Origin: an uncultured Romboutsia sp.
GTDB lineage: Bacteria > Bacillota > Clostridia > Peptostreptococcales > Peptostreptococcaceae
Assembly: GCA_937907205.1 (NCBI GenBank)
Contig: CALESE010000013.1
Span: 1-9,886 of the forward strand
Length of the DNA: 9,886 nucleotides
Direction of reading: 5' to 3'
How positions within the stretch are numbered: position 1 is the first letter of the stretch; each line of letters begins with the position of its first letter. The notes beneath the pieces are model-generated. The model was given only the letters and a program-made list of their open reading frames with translations. It had not been told where the DNA came from and ran no database searches. The position numbers and the translations under genes are program-made. Shown here one piece after another: positions 6,707 to 9,886 of this stretch.

Positions 6707-6720
6707 TACTAAATTTAGTA
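6707..6720. repeat. 14-bp perfect palindrome in the ttcA-cotJ divergent region
   Basis: TACTAAATTTAGTA is fully self-complementary. The symmetry extends with one unpaired base to TTTG on the left and CAAA on the right (6703-6725). It sits mid-way between the divergent genes, a typical place for a dimeric regulator. Function is inferred only. Confidence 0.5.
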
Positions 6721-6750
6721 ACAAAATATTCTTGTCCGAATACTATATTA

Positions 6751-6770
6751 TTAGATAATTTGTTATCTAA
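6751..6770 (+). other. Hairpin in the cotJ leader next to the ribosome binding site
   Basis: TTAGATAA (6751-6758) and TTATCTAA (6763-6770) form an 8-bp stem with a 4-base loop, ending ten bases before the AGGAGG of cotJA (6781-6786). It would be in the 5' leader if transcription begins upstream of it. It may affect mRNA stability or initiation. No convincing SigE or SigK promoter for cotJ was identified between 6660 and 6750. Confidence 0.5.
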
Positions 6771-6793
6771 TTTTGAAATTAGGAGGACTTTTA

Positions 6794-7003
6794 ATGGAAG
6801 ATAAAAAAAGAGGAGTATCTCAAAATTGTGGTTGTGATTTAGCTAGACCATATGTTAATGATCAAGTTTTTACAAAAATGTATAATCTTTGTGCAGCACT
6901 ACAATATGGAACACTTTTTCCTGAGTTACGTTTATTTGATTCTTTAATGTACAATAAAGAACAATATTATAAACCTAATAAAAGAAAAGGGGGTAAAAGA
7001 TAA
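6794..7003 (+). CDS. cotJA: Spore coat-associated protein CotJA
   Basis: This 69-residue protein is the first gene of the cotJ operon, which encodes coat components made in the mother cell during sporulation. The conserved block (about residues 18-45, LARPY ... ALQYGTLFPEL) matches the CotJA family. Three Cys (12, 14, 33) could form disulfides. The frame is open from a TTG at 6773, but the perfect AGGAGG at 6781-6786 stands seven bases before ATG 6794, which fixes the start there. The stop codon overlaps the cotJB start by one base (TAATG). Like its Bacillus homologue it is thought to bring CotJC into the coat; the details are from the family, not this sequence. Confidence 0.92.
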   Translation: MEDKKRGVSQNCGCDLARPYVNDQVFTKMYNLCAALQYGTLFPELRLFDSLMYNKEQYYKPNKRKGGKR

Positions 7004-7269
7004 TGGCTTATCAATCTAGAGAATATCTTATGTTAAAAATTCAAGAGTTAAGCTTTGCATGCGTTGATATGAACTTATATTTGGATAATAATCCTGAAGA
7101 TAAAAAAGCTATAGACACTTATAACTCATTATCTGCTCAATTTGCTCAAGCTAGATGCGCTTATGAAAGCAAATATGGACCACTTACAAACTTTGGTTAT
7201 GCTCCAAGTGCTTATCCTTGGCAATGGGTATGTGAGCCTTGGCCATGGGATAAAACTAATAATTGCTAA
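7003..7269 (+). CDS. cotJB: Spore coat protein CotJB
   Basis: This 88-residue protein is close to the Bacillus CotJB length. Family features are visible: an N-terminal helix with LSFACVDMNLYLDNNP (17-32), YGPL (59-62) and a Trp/Pro-rich C-terminus with WQWV and PWPWD. It is a small coat component of unknown biochemical role that works with CotJA and CotJC. Its ATG shares one base with the cotJA stop (TAATG), and AGGGGG (6988-6993) lies nine bases upstream, so translation is probably coupled. cotJC follows after 29 bases. Three Cys (20, 50, 75 region and the terminal residue) might support cross-linking in the coat, though this is speculative. Confidence 0.92.
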   Translation: MAYQSREYLMLKIQELSFACVDMNLYLDNNPEDKKAIDTYNSLSAQFAQARCAYESKYGPLTNFGYAPSAYPWQWVCEPWPWDKTNNC

Positions 7270-7298
7270 TAATAAAACTTAGAGGAGGATTTATTTTT

Positions 7299-7871
7299 AT
7301 GTGGGTATATCAAAAAACTTTACAACATCCAGTTAATTTAAAAAATTCAGATTTAAAAATGGCTAAATACTTATTAACTCAATTTGGTGGACCAAATGGA
7401 GAGTTAGCTGCATCTTTAAGATATTTAAGTCAACGTTATACTATGCCAACAGGTAAATCACGTGCTCTTTTAACTGATATAGGTACGGAAGAATTAGCTC
7501 ATGTTGAAGTTATATCGAGTATGATTTATCAATTAACTGAAAATGCTAGCCCAAAAGAACTAGAAGCTGCAGGGTTTGGTACAAGCTATTCTAAAAATGG
7601 ATATGGTATATTCCCATCTGATCCAGGAGGTGTACCATTTACTACTGCATATATCAATGTAATGGGTAATCCAATAACTGATTTACACGAAGATATGGCA
7701 GCAGAACAAAAAGCATTATCAACTTATTATCAACTTATTAATTTAACTGATGATGTTGATATAAAAAATATATTAGGATTTTTAGGAGAAAGAGAAATCG
7801 TACATTATCAAAGATTTGGCGAAGCTTTAATGGATATATATGATTACGAAGAAAGTACTAAAATATTTTAA
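7299..7871 (+). CDS. cotJC: Manganese catalase-type spore coat protein CotJC
   Basis: This 190-residue member of the non-haem dimanganese catalase family (2 H2O2 to 2 H2O and O2) is located in the spore coat in Bacillus and Clostridioides. The ferritin-like four-helix ligands appear complete: E35 (GELAASL), E65 and H68 (EELAH), E136 (AAEQKAL) and H169 (REIVHYQRF). The protein has the normal CotJC length and lacks the C-terminal extension of soluble Mn catalases. The frame is open from 7263, but the extra N-terminal residues are atypical. AGGAGG at 7283-7288 before ATG 7299 gives the expected start MWVYQKTL. It is the last gene of cotJABC, terminated by the hairpin at 7874-7911. Peroxide protection of the spore is the likely role. 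Confidence 0.95.
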   Translation: MWVYQKTLQHPVNLKNSDLKMAKYLLTQFGGPNGELAASLRYLSQRYTMPTGKSRALLTDIGTEELAHVEVISSMIYQLTENASPKELEAAGFGTSYSKNGYGIFPSDPGGVPFTTAYINVMGNPITDLHEDMAAEQKALSTYYQLINLTDDVDIKNILGFLGEREIVHYQRFGEALMDIYDYEESTKIF

Positions 7872-7873
7872 AT

Positions 7874-7911
7874 AAAAAATAACTCCTGTAAATTTATAGG
7901 AGTTATTTTTT
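7874..7911. terminator. Bidirectional terminator between cotJC and the convergent unknown gene
   Basis: Perfect 14-base arms (7874-7887, 7898-7911) enclose a 10-base loop, with an A6 start and a T6 end. The plus strand terminates cotJC, 2 bases after its stop codon. The minus strand terminates the gene ending at 7913. One hairpin therefore serves both convergent units. Confidence 0.88.
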
Positions 7912-7912
7912 A

Positions 7913-8320
7913 TTAAATATTTGATAAAATTCTAATTTTTGTATCTTCATTTAAATAACTAAAACTTGATATATCATCCATATAATGTGCTAAATATATC
8001 CATAAATAATTATTTAGTATATGAAGTGGATAATAATCATTTCTATTATAAAAATAATTATTTAAGTTGTTTATATATTTTAGATAGCATTTATTTATGT
8101 TTAGCTCTACATATTGAAAATCATTACATTTTCTTGATGCTTCAAATAACTCTTTTAGTCTAAGGTATGCACAATGAGTATCTTTAGTTAATTCTAAATT
8201 ACTTAATCTTTCATTTAATGCTTCTTCAATATTTATAATAGCTAATCTATTTATAAATAAGTTTATATAACAAGAACTTCTACTATATTTAAATTTGTAA
8301 AAATTAGTTATTATAGTCAT
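7913..8320 (-). CDS. Hypothetical protein, 135 residues
   Basis: I do not recognise this protein. It is Asn/Tyr/Leu-rich, probably helical, with no signal peptide or membrane segment. It has four Cys (17, 50, 65 and 78) and an aromatic stretch (89-113: many Tyr, plus WIYLAHYMDD). It is probably cytoplasmic. Translation is supported by GGGAG seven bases before ATG 8320, by an orderly stop three bases from a shared terminator, and by clear separation from the wall-hydrolase gene upstream, whose own terminator ends at 8411. No clear promoter was found in 8321-8410. Sitting between the cotJ operon and a wall hydrolase, it might be a sporulation gene, but only position suggests this. Confidence 0.65.
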   Translation of the reverse strand: MTIITNFYKFKYSRSSCYINLFINRLAIINIEEALNERLSNLELTKDTHCAYLRLKELFEASRKCNDFQYVELNINKCYLKYINNLNNYFYNRNDYYPLHILNNYLWIYLAHYMDDISSFSYLNEDTKIRILSNI

Positions 8321-8410
8321 ATCTACACTCCCTTATTACCTTATATCTGATTTTTTATTACAATACTATTATTTTCAATGACTATATAGATTTATTCATT
8401 TATTTAATAT

Positions 8411-8442
8411 AAAAATGCACTAAAGATAAACTTTAGTGCATT
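8411..8442 (-). terminator. Terminator of the SH3b-NlpC/P60 gene
   Basis: A perfect 12-bp stem (8414-8425, 8431-8442) with loop ATAAA starts 6 bases after the stop codon, followed on the minus strand by TTTTTATATT. This is a standard Rho-independent terminator. Confidence 0.88.
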
Positions 8443-8448
8443 GATTTA

Positions 8449-9774
8449 TTATAATACTCTTCTAATACTTACTATTGACTTATAATAATAGTCAGTCATA
8501 TTAGATATTAATACTTTCTTTTTAGTTGCTGAAGCATGTATAATCTTTCCATCTCCCATATATATACCTATATGGTTTACTTGTCCATTATTAGCTCCTT
8601 CCATGTCAAGAGCTATTAAGTCACCTTTTTGTAAGTTATTTCTACTTACATACTTACCAAATTTAGCTTGTTCTCTTGATACTCTTGGCAAGCTTATTCC
8701 TACTGATTTTTTAAATACATATTGAGTATATCCAGAACAGTCAAAACTACTTGGCCCTTCAGCTCCCCATACATATGGCTTACCTAATAAAGTCTTAGCA
8801 AACTCTATTACCTTATCTGCTTTATTATATGATGACACATTAGATGAGCTTTTATCTGCAAGATATGAACTTGATACATATCCTACTTTACCATTATAAC
8901 TTATTTTTGACCATCCATTACTTTCTGATATAAATCCTACTTCTGTTCCTTTTGGTATAGTTCCTATTTTTGATGCATTTGTGCTTGCTCCTCTTCTAAA
9001 ATTTAAAGAGCTTGCTGTTACTATCTTTGTTGATTTTACATTATTATCCGTTGATGGTGTATTTAACTTATTACTTAAATATCTACTTGATACATATCCT
9101 ACTTTACCTTTATAACTTATTTTTGACCATCCATTACTTTCTGATATAAATCCTACTTCTGTTCCTTTTGGTATAGTTCCTATTTTTGATGCATTTGTGC
9201 TTGCTCCTCTTCTAAAATTTAAAGAGCTTGCTGTTACTATCTTTGTTGATTTTACATTATTATCCGTTGATGGTGTATTTAACTTATTACTTAAATATCT
9301 ACTTGATACATATCCTACTTTACCTTTATAACTTATTTTTGACCATCCATTGCTTTCTGATATAAATCCTACTTCTGTTCCTTTTAGTAAACTTCCTATT
9401 TTTGATGCACTTGTACTTGCTCCACTCCTAAAGTTTAAAGAACTTGCTGTTACTATCTTTGTTGATTTTACATTATTATCAGAAATACCACTAGAAGATG
9501 ATATATAATCTTTATGTATATATCCAATTTTTCCATTATACTTAACATTCACCCAACTTCCAGATATTCCTATATATTCTACTTTATATCCTTTATTTAG
9601 CTTTCCTACTGATGAATAGTTAGTTCCAGGACCAGTTCTAAAATTTACTGAATTTCCTGTTACCATTCTATATTCTATGCTCTTAACATCTGCATTTGAT
9701 ATATTGGCTGATATTGGTAAAACTATAGCTGTTGCTAAGAAACTTGATATAACTAGTTTTTTACTTATACTCAT
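8449..9774 (-). CDS. Secreted wall hydrolase: four SH3b domains plus NlpC/P60
   Basis: This 441-residue exported peptidoglycan hydrolase starts with a signal peptide (residues 1-28, KK then hydrophobic core, likely cut after SNA). Four bacterial SH3 (SH3b) domains follow: 35-92, 106-162, 177-233 and 248-304, each with NFR-x-G near the start and W-x-K/V-x-Y...GY at the end. SH3b domains bind peptidoglycan. The NlpC/P60 domain (about 318-441) has C346 (FDCSGY), H401 (NHIGIY) and H413 (IIHAS) and is expected to cut D-Glu-(di)amino-acid bonds in stem peptides. SH3b 2 to 4 repeat every 72 residues, and copies 3 and 4 are nearly identical. ATG 9774 is preceded by an in-frame TAA and has no close Shine-Dalgarno; the signal peptide supports it. 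The gene is monocistronic with a terminator at 8411-8442. Confidence 0.95.
   Translation of the reverse strand: MSISKKLVISSFLATAIVLPISANISNADVKSIEYRMVTGNSVNFRTGPGTNYSSVGKLNKGYKVEYIGISGSWVNVKYNGKIGYIHKDYISSSSGISDNNVKSTKIVTASSLNFRSGASTSASKIGSLLKGTEVGFISESNGWSKISYKGKVGYVSSRYLSNKLNTPSTDNNVKSTKIVTASSLNFRRGASTNASKIGTIPKGTEVGFISESNGWSKISYKGKVGYVSSRYLSNKLNTPSTDNNVKSTKIVTASSLNFRRGASTNASKIGTIPKGTEVGFISESNGWSKISYNGKVGYVSSSYLADKSSSNVSSYNKADKVIEFAKTLLGKPYVWGAEGPSSFDCSGYTQYVFKKSVGISLPRVSREQAKFGKYVSRNNLQKGDLIALDMEGANNGQVNHIGIYMGDGKIIHASATKKKVLISNMTDYYYKSIVSIRRVL
8869..9480. repeat. 216-bp intragenic tandem repeat (SH3b array)
   Basis: About 2.8 units with a period of 216 bp encode SH3b domains 2 to 4 with their linkers. 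Bases 8894-9135 are identical to 9110-9351 over 242 consecutive positions, including all synonymous sites. The next unit toward 9480 (SH3b 2) differs at scattered positions. The leftmost SH3b (1) is much more diverged and outside the array. Confidence 0.93.
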
Positions 9775-9786
9775 AATATTTTACTA

Positions 9787-9801
9787 CAGTTATAATAACT
9801 G
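9787..9801. repeat. Inverted repeat in the hydrolase leader
   Basis: CAGTTAT (9787-9793) and ATAACTG (9795-9801) are perfect reverse complements around one base. The element lies between the best Shine-Dalgarno-like sequences (9805-9818) and the hydrolase ATG (9774). It may be an RNA hairpin in the leader or a regulator site. Confidence 0.5.
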
Positions 9802-9845
9802 CAACCTTCATCTCCCTTCATCTATTTGTATATATTCAAAATTGT

Positions 9846-9874
9846 ATTCTCTTATTTAAATGATAGATTGTCAA
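9846..9874 (-). promoter_or_regulatory. Possible SigA promoter of the SH3b-NlpC/P60 gene
   Basis: On the minus strand a perfect -35 TTGACA (9869-9874) is followed after 17 bases by GAGAAT (9846-9851), a 4/6 match to TATAAT. The leader would be about 65 bases. An inverted repeat TTGTATT/AATACAA (9842-9848, 9873-9879) flanks the promoter core. The -10 is weak, so confidence is moderate. Confidence 0.45.
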
Positions 9875-9886
9875 TACAAGTGCAAC

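Noticed and set aside
6773..6793. TTG-initiated longer CotJA
   Set aside because: It would translate through the AGGAGG that serves ATG 6794.
7263..7298. Longer CotJC start overlapping cotJB
   Set aside because: The extra residues are not family-like and include the translated AGGAGG; ATG 7299 gives the standard N-terminus.
7966..8163. 65-codon plus-strand frame opposite the unknown minus-strand gene
   Set aside because: The minus-strand frame is longer, has a good Shine-Dalgarno and meets the shared terminator; this one has neither.
9677..9859. 60-codon plus-strand frame over the hydrolase start
   Set aside because: Antisense of the signal peptide region and leader; no ribosome binding site.

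Overview
This AT-rich window is chromosomal DNA of a spore-forming Clostridia member, most likely Peptostreptococcaceae (Clostridioides/Paraclostridium/Romboutsia-like). That placement rests on the low GC, strong AGGAGG-type ribosome binding sites, the cotJA-cotJB-cotJC spore-coat operon, an intracellular subtilisin and the general look of the proteins; species cannot be fixed from sequence reading alone. There are eleven protein genes: eight on the minus strand and three (cotJ) on the plus strand. No mobile element, RNA gene or CRISPR array was seen, and no gene-free stretch exceeds about 200 bases.

Layout, left to right. (1) 75-3240, minus strand: a four-gene unit transcribed ftsE > ftsX > secreted coiled-coil M23 endopeptidase > DnaQ-like exonuclease. 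It starts at a good SigA-type promoter (3286-3314) overlapped by WalR-like boxes and ends at a hairpin terminator near the left edge. FtsEX very likely controls the adjacent hydrolase, as in FtsEX-EnvC, FtsEX-PcsB and FtsEX-CwlO. (2) 3417-5590, minus: a membrane-anchored protein with eleven MORN repeats, then an intracellular subtilisin 38 bases downstream with no terminator between them. (3) 5733-6593, minus: a TtcA-type tRNA thiolation PP-loop enzyme with its own promoter and terminator. (4) 6794-7871, plus: the tightly packed cotJABC operon, ending in a manganese-catalase-type coat protein; a symmetric terminator is shared with a convergent unknown gene. (5) 7913-8320, minus: an unrecognised 135-residue protein. 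(6) 8449-9774, minus: a secreted wall hydrolase with four SH3b domains and an NlpC/P60 domain. Its SH3b region carries a nearly perfect 216-bp tandem duplication, and its leader is unusual.

Themes: cell-wall remodelling (FtsEX, M23, NlpC/P60) and sporulation (CotJ, possibly the subtilisin). The main items for a second look are the WalR-like array at ftsE, the MORN/subtilisin pair, the very recent SH3b duplication, the hydrolase leader with no nearby Shine-Dalgarno, and repeats in the ttcA-cotJ divergent region. No clearly new multi-gene system can be asserted; the MORN/subtilisin pair is the best candidate.
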